NCBI GenBank assembly: GCA_963756455.1 | Contig: CAVWNC010000004.1 | Coordinates: 2,790,001-2,854,000 of the forward strand | DNA length: 64,000 nucleotides | Source of the DNA: DASQPA01 sp963756455 | GTDB taxonomy: Bacteria; Acidobacteriota; Thermoanaerobaculia; Multivoradales; UBA5704 | Direction of reading: 5' to 3' | Shown here: one piece after another, positions 1 through 9,511 of the stretch | Position numbering within the stretch: the first letter of the stretch is position 1 | How the letters are laid out: the number at the start of each line of letters is the position of its first letter | Notes under the pieces: model-generated | What the model was told of the DNA's origin: nothing | Databases searched by the model: none | Seen by the model: the letters and a program-made list of their open reading frames with translations, nothing else | Translations under genes and position numbers: made by a program

Positions 1-215
1 CTTTCCCCAGGTGCTGGGGAAAGTTCCCGAGGCCTCGGGAAACGATCCCAACCGCTCGGGAAGGTTTCCCGGGACTCGGAAAGTTATTCTGAGGCCTGGG
101 ATACACATCCCACCCGCCAGGATGTGTATCTGAGGCCTCGGGAACGCTTCCCGGGCGCTCGGAAGTGGATCCGACGCGTCGGATAGGCTTCCAGGCGCTC
201 GGACGAGGTGCCCCC
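1..215. repeat. Cluster of adjacent palindromes in degenerate tandem units
   Basis: At least five palindromes sit side by side: 1-23 (10-bp arms, 3-nt loop), 24-41 (perfect, TTCCCGAGGCCTCGGGAA), 100-130 (11-bp arms GATACACATCC), 139-153 (CGGGAA/TTCCCG) and 169-184 (ATCCGACGCGTCGGAT). The motifs GAGGCCT (near 30, 91, 132) and CGCTCGG recur, so the block looks like worn tandem units with the palindromes inside. No reading frame is convincing. It could be a REP/BIME-like cluster or a structured RNA; the function is not known. Confidence 0.6.
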
Positions 216-262
216 CTCCTAGTGGTCTGTCAAAGCTGAATCGGTGGGTACCGAGCTCGGGA

Positions 263-284
263 GGGCGGCCATGGGGGGCCGCCC
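263..284. repeat. GGGCGGCC hairpin
   Basis: An inverted repeat with 8-bp arms GGGCGGCC/GGCCGCCC and a short loop lies downstream of the groEL terminator. The same core recurs at 6140, 9450 and 59172, so it may belong to a dispersed REP-like family. There is no T-run, so an intrinsic terminator is unlikely. Confidence 0.45.
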
Positions 285-305
285 CTACAAATCTGAATCG
301 ACGCA

Positions 306-338
306 AAAACGGCCGGCCCGCTTTCGCGGACCGGCCGT
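306..338 (-). terminator. Rho-independent terminator of groES-groEL
   Basis: Read on the minus strand, a GC-rich stem of about 12 bp with one G-U pair and a GCGAAAGC-type loop is followed directly by TTTTT. It lies about 30 bases past the groEL stop codon, as expected for the end of the groESL transcript. Confidence 0.85.
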
Positions 339-365
339 CGTGTTTCAGGCTCTTGCAGCTCGGGC

Positions 366-2012
<1,647 letters not shown>

Positions 2013-2107
2013 TTCTCGTCTGCCTCCTGTAGTGCCTATCGGTGCGAACCGGATTGCGGTCGATGTCTTTGAAGCGGTTGGGGTGCGGGTCTACTTGGCG
2101 CTCTCGG

Positions 2108-2404
2108 CTACTTGGCGCTTTCAACGACGGCCAGGATCTCGTCCTCGCGGAGGATGACGAAGTCCTCGCCATCGATCTTGATCTCGCTGCCGGAGTACTT
2201 GCCGACGAGGATACGGTCACCGGCCTTGACGTCCATCGGGAAGCGCTTCCCGTCGTCGCCGACCTTGCCGGGGCCGACGGCGATGACCTCGGCCTCCTGC
2301 GGCTTCTCTTTGGCGGTGTCCGGGATGATGATCCCGCCCCGGACCTGCTCCTCCTGCTCGATACGCTTCACCAGAACCCGATCGTGTAGTGGACGAATAT
2401 TCAC
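2108..2404 (-). CDS. groES: Co-chaperonin GroES (Hsp10)
   Basis: This is the 98-residue lid subunit that caps GroEL. It opens with MNIRPLHDRVLVKR and has the mobile loop region (EEQVRGGIIIPDTAKEKP), then the VGPGK and GDRILVGKYSG beta strands typical of the family. The start is GTG with AGGAGGT a few bases upstream. It is the first gene of the groES-groEL operon, downstream of a sigma70-type promoter and a CIRCE operator. Confidence 0.98.
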   Translation of the reverse strand: MNIRPLHDRVLVKRIEQEEQVRGGIIIPDTAKEKPQEAEVIAVGPGKVGDDGKRFPMDVKAGDRILVGKYSGSEIKIDGEDFVILREDEILAVVESAK

Positions 2405-2473
2405 GGCTATCTACCTCCTTGAAACTGCGGCGGTTTGAAGGGACTTACCAAGCTTTGTCTCAAGCGCCGGCTG

Positions 2474-2500
2474 TTAGCACTCGTCGGCGTTGACTGCTAA
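2474..2500 (-). promoter_or_regulatory. CIRCE operator (HrcA binding site)
   Basis: TTAGCACTC, nine bases, then GACTGCTAA matches the CIRCE consensus (TTAGCACTC-N9-GAGTGCTAA) at 17 of 18 positions. The dyad extends outward by CTG/CAG (2471-2503). It lies just downstream of the -10 box of the groES promoter, the usual place for HrcA repression of heat-shock genes. Confidence 0.93.
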
Positions 2501-2501
2501 C

Positions 2502-2530
2502 AGTGTAGGGATCGCTTGAGAAGGTGTCAA
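2502..2530 (-). promoter_or_regulatory. Sigma70-type promoter of groES-groEL
   Basis: On the minus strand TTGACA (2525-2530), a 17-base spacer and TACACT (2502-2507) form a near-consensus housekeeping promoter. It abuts the CIRCE element, so HrcA bound there would cover the transcription start. Confidence 0.85.
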
Positions 2531-2693
2531 CCCCCTGGGCCGGGGATTGTAGGAGCGACCCCCATCCGCCGTAGGCCCTTGCCGAGGAAGGGTGCGCCGA
2601 GCCTCCGACTGTGGACGTGGATCATTCCGGCTACAGTCTTACCTAGCGTTACTTCAATCAGAGCTTCAACGAAACGGCGGGTTCCAAGGCGCT

Positions 2694-2749
2694 CGCCAGC
2701 GGAGCCTCGCCGGGTCGAACCCATGAACCCGGGAGGGGTTTTCACGCTC
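2694..2749 (+). promoter_or_regulatory. Conserved 5' leader, copy A
   Basis: About 55 bases upstream of the first PcRGLX-like gene are nearly identical to 6367-6425 upstream of its paralogue. They share CGCCAGCGGAGC, a GCCGG...CCCGG stem flanking the loop GAACCCATGA, and AGGGG. Outside the block the upstream sequences differ. It may be an RNA leader or operator. I do not recognise a known riboswitch class. Confidence 0.5.
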
Positions 2750-2771
2750 TCATGAATCGATTGGTGTGCAT

Positions 2772-5700
2772 ATGTCGAAAAACAGTCTGCATCTCTGGAT
2801 CTTCACTGCGCTCGCCCTGTCCCTCTGCTTGCTCTCCGCCGCGCCGGTCTTGGCAGCTTACGCTCCGGCCCTACCCAGCCAACTGATCCTCACCGTGCGG
2901 GAGACCGCCGGCGTCGCCCGGAGCGGTGAGGTCGTCCGCTCCGGCGTCCCCCTGCCGCGGAGCCTCAACCTGCGGTCGACCGCCGGTCTCGCCCTGGTCG
3001 ACGGCAGCGGCAACAAGGTGCCGGCCGAGTTCGAGATCACGGCCCGCTGGGCTTCGGGCCTCGCCGACGGTACGGCCCCCATCCAGTGGCTCCTCGTCTC
3101 TTTTCCCGCGACCGTCGCGGCGGGCGGCACCGCCAGCTATCTCGTCGTCCTGGACGGTTCGGCCGGGCCCAACCCGCCCCCGGCGCAACCGGTGACGGTC
3201 AGCCAGAACGGCAACGCGGTGACCGTCGACACCGGCGCCGCCACCTTCCGGCTGGGCGCCGACCCGACCGCCCTCTTCGACGAGGTGGTGCTCGACGACG
3301 GCACCCTTCTCGCGACCAGTGGTACCGCCGGTGCCGGCCTCACTCTTCAGAGCAACGGCAGCGTCGCCGGACACTCGACGACCCGTCGGGTGTGGATCGA
3401 GGACGCCGGGCCGCTCGTCGCCATCGTCGTCGTCGAGGGGCAATATGACACCCCCGCCCAAGGCGGCGGCGGTATCGGCTCGCGGCGACGCTACGTCTTC
3501 ACCGCCGGCTCCGGCACGGCGGAGGTCCGCCAGTCGGCCGCCTGGGAGGGAACGCTCAATCCCGGCTGCCCAGGCTGCGCGATCACCGATGGGGTGATCA
3601 ACGGTCTCAAGGTCGAAAAGCTCCAGGATCGCCTGGTGCCGGAGCTCGGCGGCACGCCCATGGTCACCGCGGTGGGGAGCTTCGCCGCCGCCGCCCTCGT
3701 CAACCCTCTGCCTGCCGGCCAGAGCGCCTGGGTGCGCCAGCAGCTCCGCGCCAGCCGCACCGCGCCGCTCGCCTTCGACCTGAACGTCGGTGGAGCGACC
3801 GCGACCGGCGCCAAGGCCGACGGCGGGATGCTCGCCGCCTCGGGGACCCGTGGCACCCTGGCCATCGCCCTCTCCCACATGCACCGCTACGAGCCGCAGG
3901 CCCTCCGCCTGCTCGCCGACGGCAGCCTGGCGATCGACCTGGCCGATGACAGGGCCTGGCTCGCCCATCACCAGGGGCTCTATGCCAACTTCGCCGTCGC
4001 CGCGCTACCCCCCCTCCCCAACGCCGCCAGCCGCGCGGCTTTGAACGCCCAGGTGTGGGCGCCCTTGAACCACCCCCTCCACGCCTGGCCGACGGCGGCG
4101 TGGTTCGCCGCCTCCGACGCCGTCTCCGAGCTGCCCTCCGGGGCGCTCACTGCCGATCTCTCGGCCTACGACAGCACGACCTCGTCGATCCTGGCGCGGA
4201 CCCTCGCCCAGACCGATACCCTGGGGCTCTCCGGCCTCCAGACCTACGGCGTCTTCCCCCGCTACTGGGGCGAGACCGGGGCGCCGGGAGAGATCGACTG
4301 CCAGCCCTCGCAAGACCCCACCCCGGGGGAGACCTGGGACGACACCTTCTGGTGCACCACCTGGACCGACTACCACATGGCCGCCGAGACCGCCGTCGTA
4401 AGAGCCATGCGGACCGGCGAGGTCGACTGGCTCGACGAGATCGCCATCCCCGCCGCCCAGCGCATGCTCCACACCCAGATCATGCAGTGCGGTCCCGGAG
4501 ACCCCTGGTTCTACTGCGGCCAGGCGCCCTCCGGCTACGGCGGCTATCGGGCCGACTTCAACAGCTCCCACGCCTACTGGGAGAACCTCTTCCTCTACTA
4601 CTGGCTGACCGGCGACCACACCGTGCTCGATACGATCCAGCGCGGCGCCGATCACATGCGACGTTTCATGTGCGACCAGCGCGGCAACCAGTCGAACCCG
4701 CTGGCGAGCCCGCCCTCCGGCCCGGCCTGCGCCGACACCTACCCGCTCCGCACGACGGTGACCGGCCGGGTGGGCTCGCAGTGGATCGCGGCCTTCCGCT
4801 TCGTCGGCCTGGCGAGCAATGACGGAAGCTTCCTCGACGACTATCGGTCCGGTCTCTCGCGGGCGATCACCAACCACTACGTCGAGGCGCAGAAGAACGG
4901 GGTGAGCTACGGCTTCCTGGCCGAGAATCCCATCGCCACGGGCGCCACCAGCACGACCACCGAGCAGATCTGGATGACGAGCTTCTACGACATGGAGAAC
5001 TTCTACCGGCTGTCCAGAGACTCCGGGGACGCGCCGATCGGCACTCCCGCCGTGGTCCCCAGCCGGGTGCTCGCGAGCTTCGCCCGCACCTTGCGGGACA
5101 TCGAGCCGCGGCTCACCGGCGACGGCACCGTCTCCGGATCGTGGCCGCTCAAGATCGATCTCGCCTGGTCGGGTGCCCGGATAGGCGGCACCCTCGTTTC
5201 GGCCGCCGCTTCGCTCGATCCCGCCGAGCGCGACCTCTATATTCCCGAGAAGGCGGCGGCGACCGCCCTCCTCGTGCGGGCCGGCCAGCAGAGCGGGGAC
5301 GCCGCCCTGCTCCAGGTGGCGCGTACCTTAGCCGACTTCATCCTGAGCGACGCGGCGGCGGAGGGAGCTCCCCTGGGCAAGCTCGAGGGCCAGGATCTGA
5401 CCCGCCTCCACGCCGCCGTCGCCCGCCTCTCCGACGGCGCCGCCGGTACTCCCCCACCGCCGGCACCCTCGCCCAATCCATCGCCAACGCCGATACCTCC
5501 GCCAACGCCAGGGCCTCCGGCGGCCCCCAGCCTGCTCACCGCCGTGCAGATGCCGGGGAACGTCGTTCAGCTCGCCTGGCAGGACAACTCGAACAACGAG
5601 ACCCTGTTCAGCATCGAGCTCCTTTCTGGCACGACCTGGGGCGTCTTCCGCACCGTCGGCGCCAATGTCACCACCTTGACCATCAACGGCTATGCGGCCG

Positions 5701-6116
5701 GGGTGGCGCATATCTTCCGGGTGCGGGCGAGCAACAGCACGGGCTTCTCGGACTACAGCAATACCGCCTCGACCCTCTCTGCCCCTCCGGCGCCGCCACC
5801 GACGCCCGACCCTTCCCCCACTCCCCCTCCCGATCCGGCGGGCGTGCCGGTGGCGCCCAGCGGGCTCACCGCCGTGCAAATGCCAGGGAATGTCGTAGTG
5901 GTCACCTGGCAGGACAACTCGAACAACGAGACCCAGTTCAGCGTGGATCTTCTCCAGGGCTCGACCTGGAGCGTCGCCTTCCGGACCGCCGGCGCCAACG
6001 TCACGACCCTCACCATCAACGGTTACGCGTCCGGAGTGGCGCACGTCTTCCGGGTACGGGCGAGCAACTCCGCAGGCTTTTCGGACTACAGCAACACCGC
6101 CTCGACGCTCCCCTGA
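2772..6116 (+). CDS. Secreted PcRGLX/YetA-like protein with two fibronectin III domains
   Basis: This is a large exported protein (about 1114 residues) with a signal peptide ending near residue 29 (LLSAAPVLAA). The N-terminal half (GVPLPRSL, then a P-EF-RW-PIQWLL block) resembles the beta-sandwich start of exo-rhamnogalacturonan-lyase-like (PcRGLX/YetA) proteins. The middle carries TWDDTFWC-TWTDYH (about 522) and WFYCGQAPSGYGGYRADFNS (about 578), probably in an alpha/alpha toroid. Two fibronectin III domains (about 915-1000 and 1025-1114) are joined by Pro-rich linkers. A polysaccharide lyase or hydrolase role is inferred from weak family resemblance. The start is ATG at the CATATG shared with the paralogue; GTG at 2766 is possible. 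Confidence 0.6.
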   Translation: MSKNSLHLWIFTALALSLCLLSAAPVLAAYAPALPSQLILTVRETAGVARSGEVVRSGVPLPRSLNLRSTAGLALVDGSGNKVPAEFEITARWASGLADGTAPIQWLLVSFPATVAAGGTASYLVVLDGSAGPNPPPAQPVTVSQNGNAVTVDTGAATFRLGADPTALFDEVVLDDGTLLATSGTAGAGLTLQSNGSVAGHSTTRRVWIEDAGPLVAIVVVEGQYDTPAQGGGGIGSRRRYVFTAGSGTAEVRQSAAWEGTLNPGCPGCAITDGVINGLKVEKLQDRLVPELGGTPMVTAVGSFAAAALVNPLPAGQSAWVRQQLRASRTAPLAFDLNVGGATATGAKADGGMLAASGTRGTLAIALSHMHRYEPQALRLLADGSLAIDLADDRAWLAHHQGLYANFAVAALPPLPNAASRAALNAQVWAPLNHPLHAWPTAAWFAASDAVSELPSGALTADLSAYDSTTSSILARTLAQTDTLGLSGLQTYGVFPRYWGETGAPGEIDCQPSQDPTPGETWDDTFWCTTWTDYHMAAETAVVRAMRTGEVDWLDEIAIPAAQRMLHTQIMQCGPGDPWFYCGQAPSGYGGYRADFNSSHAYWENLFLYYWLTGDHTVLDTIQRGADHMRRFMCDQRGNQSNPLASPPSGPACADTYPLRTTVTGRVGSQWIAAFRFVGLASNDGSFLDDYRSGLSRAITNHYVEAQKNGVSYGFLAENPIATGATSTTTEQIWMTSFYDMENFYRLSRDSGDAPIGTPAVVPSRVLASFARTLRDIEPRLTGDGTVSGSWPLKIDLAWSGARIGGTLVSAAASLDPAERDLYIPEKAAATALLVRAGQQSGDAALLQVARTLADFILSDAAAEGAPLGKLEGQDLTRLHAAVARLSDGAAGTPPPPAPSPNPSPTPIPPPTPGPPAAPSLLTAVQMPGNVVQLAWQDNSNNETLFSIELLSGTTWGVFRTVGANVTTLTINGYAAGVAHIFRVRASNSTGFSDYSNTASTLSAPPAPPPTPDPSPTPPPDPAGVPVAPSGLTAVQMPGNVVVVTWQDNSNNETQFSVDLLQGSTWSVAFRTAGANVTTLTINGYASGVAHVFRVRASNSAGFSDYSNTASTLP

Positions 6117-6139
6117 AACCAGAGAGAGGAGGCGAGAGC

Positions 6140-6166
6140 AGGGCGGCCGGAATTCCCGGCCGCCCT
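6140..6166. terminator. GC-rich hairpin after the first PcRGLX-like gene
   Basis: There is a perfect 11-bp stem AGGGCGGCCGG/CCGGCCGCCCT with a 5-nt loop, 24 bases after the stop codon. Only a weak T-rich tail follows (TGCTTG), so it may be a poor terminator or a dispersed palindrome of the GGCGGCC family. Confidence 0.5.
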
Positions 6167-6366
6167 TGCTTGCGGTTCCATCCTGATGGATTCCCCCTGA
6201 TTGACAAGAGACTGCGCGGCAACGATCACGGAATGGGCAGCTGTTCCGAAAGAGTCAAGTGGAATGAGCGTTTACGATTCCATACATATTGACAAGAGTG
6301 TAATCCTCGCTAGAATCACTCCGCTTTACTCAACCGAGATTCGAACGTAGCGCGGTCCGCGGGCAT

Positions 6367-6425
6367 CGCCAGCGGAGCTTCGCCGGAGTTGAACCCATGA
6401 GCCCGGAGGGGGCCGCGCGCTCCTA
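6367..6425 (+). promoter_or_regulatory. Conserved 5' leader, copy B
   Basis: This is the second copy of the leader at 2694-2749, at the same relative place before the paralogue. The stem bases and the loop GAACCCATGA are kept, while the spacer bases and tail differ. No third copy was seen ahead of the paralogue at 15173, which sits inside an operon. Confidence 0.5.
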
Positions 6426-6452
6426 CGCTCCGAAGGATCGATGGATGCGCAT

Positions 6453-9065
6453 ATGAGAAAAACTCGTCTTCATCTCTGCAGTGTCGCCTTCCCTCTCTTC
6501 CTCCTCTCCGCCGCGCCGGCCCTGGCGGCCTACCCCCCGGCCCCCCCCAGCCAGCTGATCCTCACCGTGAGAGAAACCGCCGGCGTCGCCCGGAGCGGCG
6601 AGGTCGTCCGTTCCGGCGTTCCCGTACCGCGGAGCCTCAACTTGCGGTCGACCGCCACCCTGGCCCTCGTCGACGGCAGCGGCAACAAGGTGCCCGCCGA
6701 GTTCGAGGTCACCGCCCGCTGGGCCGCGGGCCTCGCCGATCTCACCGCCCCCATCCAGTGGCTCCTCGTCTCCTTCCCGGCGACGGTGCCGGCGGGCGGC
6801 ACCGCCGGCTACCGGGTGGTGACCGACGGCTCGGCCGGCTTGAACCCCTTGCCGGCGCAGCCGGTCTTGGTCACTCAGATCGGCAACGCGGTGACCGTCG
6901 ACACCGGCGCCGCCACCTTCCGGCTGGGCGCCGACCCGACCGCCCTCTTCGACGAGATGGTGCTCGACGACGGCACCCGTCTCGCGACCGGCGGCACCGC
7001 CGGCACCGGCCTCACTCTCCAGAGCAACGGCATCGTCGCCGGGCATTCGACGACCCGCCGGGTATGGATCGAGAACGCCGGGCCGCTCGTCGCCATCGTC
7101 GTCGTCGAGGGGCAGTACGACACCCCCGCCCAGGGCGGCGGCGGGGTCGGCTCGCGGCGGCGCTACGTCTTCACCGCCGGCTCCGGCACGGCCCTCGTCC
7201 GCCAGTCGGCCGCCTGGGAGGGAACGCTCAATCCCGGCTGCCCGAGCTGCGCGATCACCAACGGGGTGATCAACGGTCTCAAGGTCGAAAAGCTCCAGGA
7301 TCGCCTGGTGCCGGAGCTCGGCGGCACGCCCTCGGTTACCGCAGTGGGGAGCTTCGCGGCCACCGCCCTGACCAACACCATGCCTGCCGGCCAGAGCGCC
7401 TGGGTCCGCCAGCAGCTCCGCGCCAGCCGCACCGCGCCGCTCGCCTTCGACTTGAACGTCGGCGGCTTGACCGCAGCCGGCGTCAAGGCCGATGGCGGGA
7501 TGCTCGCCGCCTCGGGAACCCGCGGTACCCTCGCCGTCGCCCTCTCCCACATGCACCGCTACGAGCCGCAGGCCCTCCGCCTGCTCGCCGACGGCAGCCT
7601 GGCGATCGACCTCGCCGACGACAAGGCCTGGCTCGCCCACCACCAGGGCCTCTACGCCAACTTCGCCGTCGCCGCCCTCCCCGGCGCCGCCGACCGCGCC
7701 ACTCTGGACGCCCAGGTCTGGGCACCCTTGAACCACCCCCTCCACGCCTGGCCGGCGGCGGACTGGTTCGCCGCCTCGGACGCCCTCGCGGAGATGCCGT
7801 CCGGAGCGGCCTCGGCCGGGCTCACGGCCTACGACAGCACGATCTCGTCGATCCTCACGCGGACCCTCGCCCAGACGGACACCCTGGGACTCTCCGGCCT
7901 TCAGACCTACGGCGTCTTCCCGCGCTACTGGGGCGAGAACGGGTCACCGGGCGAAATCGGCTGCCAGGGCGCGGCCGACCCCACCCCGGGGGAGACCTGG
8001 GACGACACTTTCTGGTGCGCCACCTGGACCGACTACCACATGGCCGCCGAGACCGCCGTCATCCGGGCCATGCGGACCGGCGAGGTCGACTGGCTGGACG
8101 AGATCGCCATCCCCGCCGCCCAACGCATGCTCCACACCCAGATCATGCAGTGCGGCCCCACCGATCTCTGGTTCTACTGCGGCCAGGCGCCCTCCGGCTA
8201 CGGCGCCTATCGGGCCGACTTCAACAGCTCCCACGCCTACTGGGAGAACCTCTTCCTCTATTACTGGCTGACCGGCGACCACACGGTGCTCGACACCATC
8301 CAGCGCGGCGCCGACCACATGCGCCGCTTCATGTGCGACCTGCGCGGCAACCAGTCGAACCCGCTGGCGAGCCTGCCCTCCGGTCCGGCCTGCCCCGACA
8401 CCTACCCCTTGCGCACGACGGTCTCCGGACGGGTGGGCTCGCAGTGGATCGCGGCCTTCCGCTTCGTCGGCCTTTCGAGCAACGACGGGAGCTTCCTCGA
8501 CGACTACCGGTCCGGCCTCTCGCGGGCGATCACCAACCAGTACGTCGAGGCGCAGAGGAGCGGGGTGAGCTACGGCTTCCTGGCCGAGAACCCCATCGCC
8601 GCCGGCGCCACCAGCACGACGACCGACCAGATCTGGATGACGAGCTTCTACGACATGGAGAACCTCTACCGCCTCTCCAGAGACTCCGGGGACGCGCCGA
8701 TCGGCACTCCCGCCGTGGTCCCCAGCCGGGTGCTCGCGAGCTTCGCCCGCACTCTGCGGGACATCGAGCCCCGCCTCACCGGCGACGGCACCGTCTCTGG
8801 AACGTGGCCGCTCAAGATCGATCTCGCCTGGTCGGGCTCCCGGGTGGGTGGCACCCTCGCTTCGACCGCCGCCTCGATCGATCCCGCGGAGCGCGACCTC
8901 TTCGTCCCCGAGAAAGCGGCGGCGACGGCCCTCCTCGTGCGGGCCGGCCAGCAGACCGGGGATACCGCCCTGGTTCAGTTGGGGACCATCCTCTCGGGCT
9001 ACGTCCTCAACGATGCATCGGCGGAGGGCGCCCCGCTGGGCAAGATCGAGGGCCAGGGCACCTGA
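6453..9065 (+). CDS. Secreted PcRGLX/YetA-like paralogue, frameshifted near its C terminus
   Basis: This is a close paralogue of the preceding gene with the same signal peptide style (LFLLSAAPALAA), GVPVPRSL start, TWDDTFWCATWTDYH and WFYCGQAP blocks. Its frame ends at GKIEGQGT-stop exactly where the paralogue continues GKLEGQDLTRLHAA. Adding one C to the CACCTGACC run would restore GQGTLTRLHAAFARL and lead into a fibronectin III domain that stays open to 9412. The gene is therefore either mutated to lose its FnIII domain or carries a one-base sequence error. ATG at 6441 is an alternative start. The function is inferred as for its neighbour. Confidence 0.6.
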   Translation: MRKTRLHLCSVAFPLFLLSAAPALAAYPPAPPSQLILTVRETAGVARSGEVVRSGVPVPRSLNLRSTATLALVDGSGNKVPAEFEVTARWAAGLADLTAPIQWLLVSFPATVPAGGTAGYRVVTDGSAGLNPLPAQPVLVTQIGNAVTVDTGAATFRLGADPTALFDEMVLDDGTRLATGGTAGTGLTLQSNGIVAGHSTTRRVWIENAGPLVAIVVVEGQYDTPAQGGGGVGSRRRYVFTAGSGTALVRQSAAWEGTLNPGCPSCAITNGVINGLKVEKLQDRLVPELGGTPSVTAVGSFAATALTNTMPAGQSAWVRQQLRASRTAPLAFDLNVGGLTAAGVKADGGMLAASGTRGTLAVALSHMHRYEPQALRLLADGSLAIDLADDKAWLAHHQGLYANFAVAALPGAADRATLDAQVWAPLNHPLHAWPAADWFAASDALAEMPSGAASAGLTAYDSTISSILTRTLAQTDTLGLSGLQTYGVFPRYWGENGSPGEIGCQGAADPTPGETWDDTFWCATWTDYHMAAETAVIRAMRTGEVDWLDEIAIPAAQRMLHTQIMQCGPTDLWFYCGQAPSGYGAYRADFNSSHAYWENLFLYYWLTGDHTVLDTIQRGADHMRRFMCDLRGNQSNPLASLPSGPACPDTYPLRTTVSGRVGSQWIAAFRFVGLSSNDGSFLDDYRSGLSRAITNQYVEAQRSGVSYGFLAENPIAAGATSTTTDQIWMTSFYDMENLYRLSRDSGDAPIGTPAVVPSRVLASFARTLRDIEPRLTGDGTVSGTWPLKIDLAWSGSRVGGTLASTAASIDPAERDLFVPEKAAATALLVRAGQQTGDTALVQLGTILSGYVLNDASAEGAPLGKIEGQGT

Positions 9066-9412
9066 CCCGCCTCCACGCCGCCTTCGCCCGCCTCACCGAC
9101 AGCGTCGTCGGCACCCCGCCGCCACCGCCGCCGCCTCCCAAGGTGCCGGCGGCTCCCAGCCAGCTCACCGCCACCCAGCAAACGGGGAACATCGTGAAGC
9201 TCGCCTGGCAGGACAACTCGACCAACGAGACCCAGTTCAGCATCGAGCTGCTCTCGGGCTCGACCTGGACCGCGTTCCGCACCGTCGGCGTCAATGTCAC
9301 GACCTTGACCGTCAAAGGCTACGCCTCCGGAGTGGCGCACGTCTTTCGGGTGCGGGCGAGCAATGCGGTCGGCTTTTCGGCCTACAGCAACACCGCATCG
9401 ACGATCCCGTAG
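9063..9412 (+). pseudogene. Out-of-frame linker and fibronectin III domain of the preceding gene
   Basis: This frame reads LTRLHAAFARL, a Pro-rich linker, then one FnIII domain (PAAPSQLTATQQTGNIV to AYSNTASTIP) closely like those of the first paralogue. It has no start or ribosome site of its own and is shifted by one base from the upstream frame. With the shift repaired, the protein would have about 986 residues and one FnIII domain instead of two. Confidence 0.75.
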
Positions 9413-9449
9413 CCCGGCCCGTAGACCGGAAAGTGGGCAGAGAAGCGGC

Positions 9450-9468
9450 GGCGGCCTCCCCGGCCGCC
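9450..9468. terminator. GGCGGCC hairpin
   Basis: A GGCGGCC/GGCCGCC stem is followed by TCTCTCTTA. It lies 37 bases past the end of the FnIII frame and could be a weak terminator for the plus strand. The core is the same as in the hairpins at 263, 6140 and 59172. Confidence 0.45.
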
Positions 9469-9511
9469 TCTCTCTTACCCTTTGGGCACGGGGTCTGCTA
9501 CAAGCACGGGC

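Noticed and set aside
2700..2740. Possible tRNA suggested by GGGTCGAACCCATGAACCC
   Set aside because: No acceptor or anticodon stems fit around it, and the same block recurs as a leader of a paralogue.
2694..6425. Cyclic-di-GMP (GEMM) riboswitch in the shared leader
   Set aside because: The conserved GEMM core bases are not present; only a simple stem and loop can be supported.
6758..9063. Long Arg/Pro-rich frame overlapping the second PcRGLX-like gene
   Set aside because: Only the part after 9063 resembles a real protein (FnIII). The rest is the out-of-frame shadow of the paralogue.
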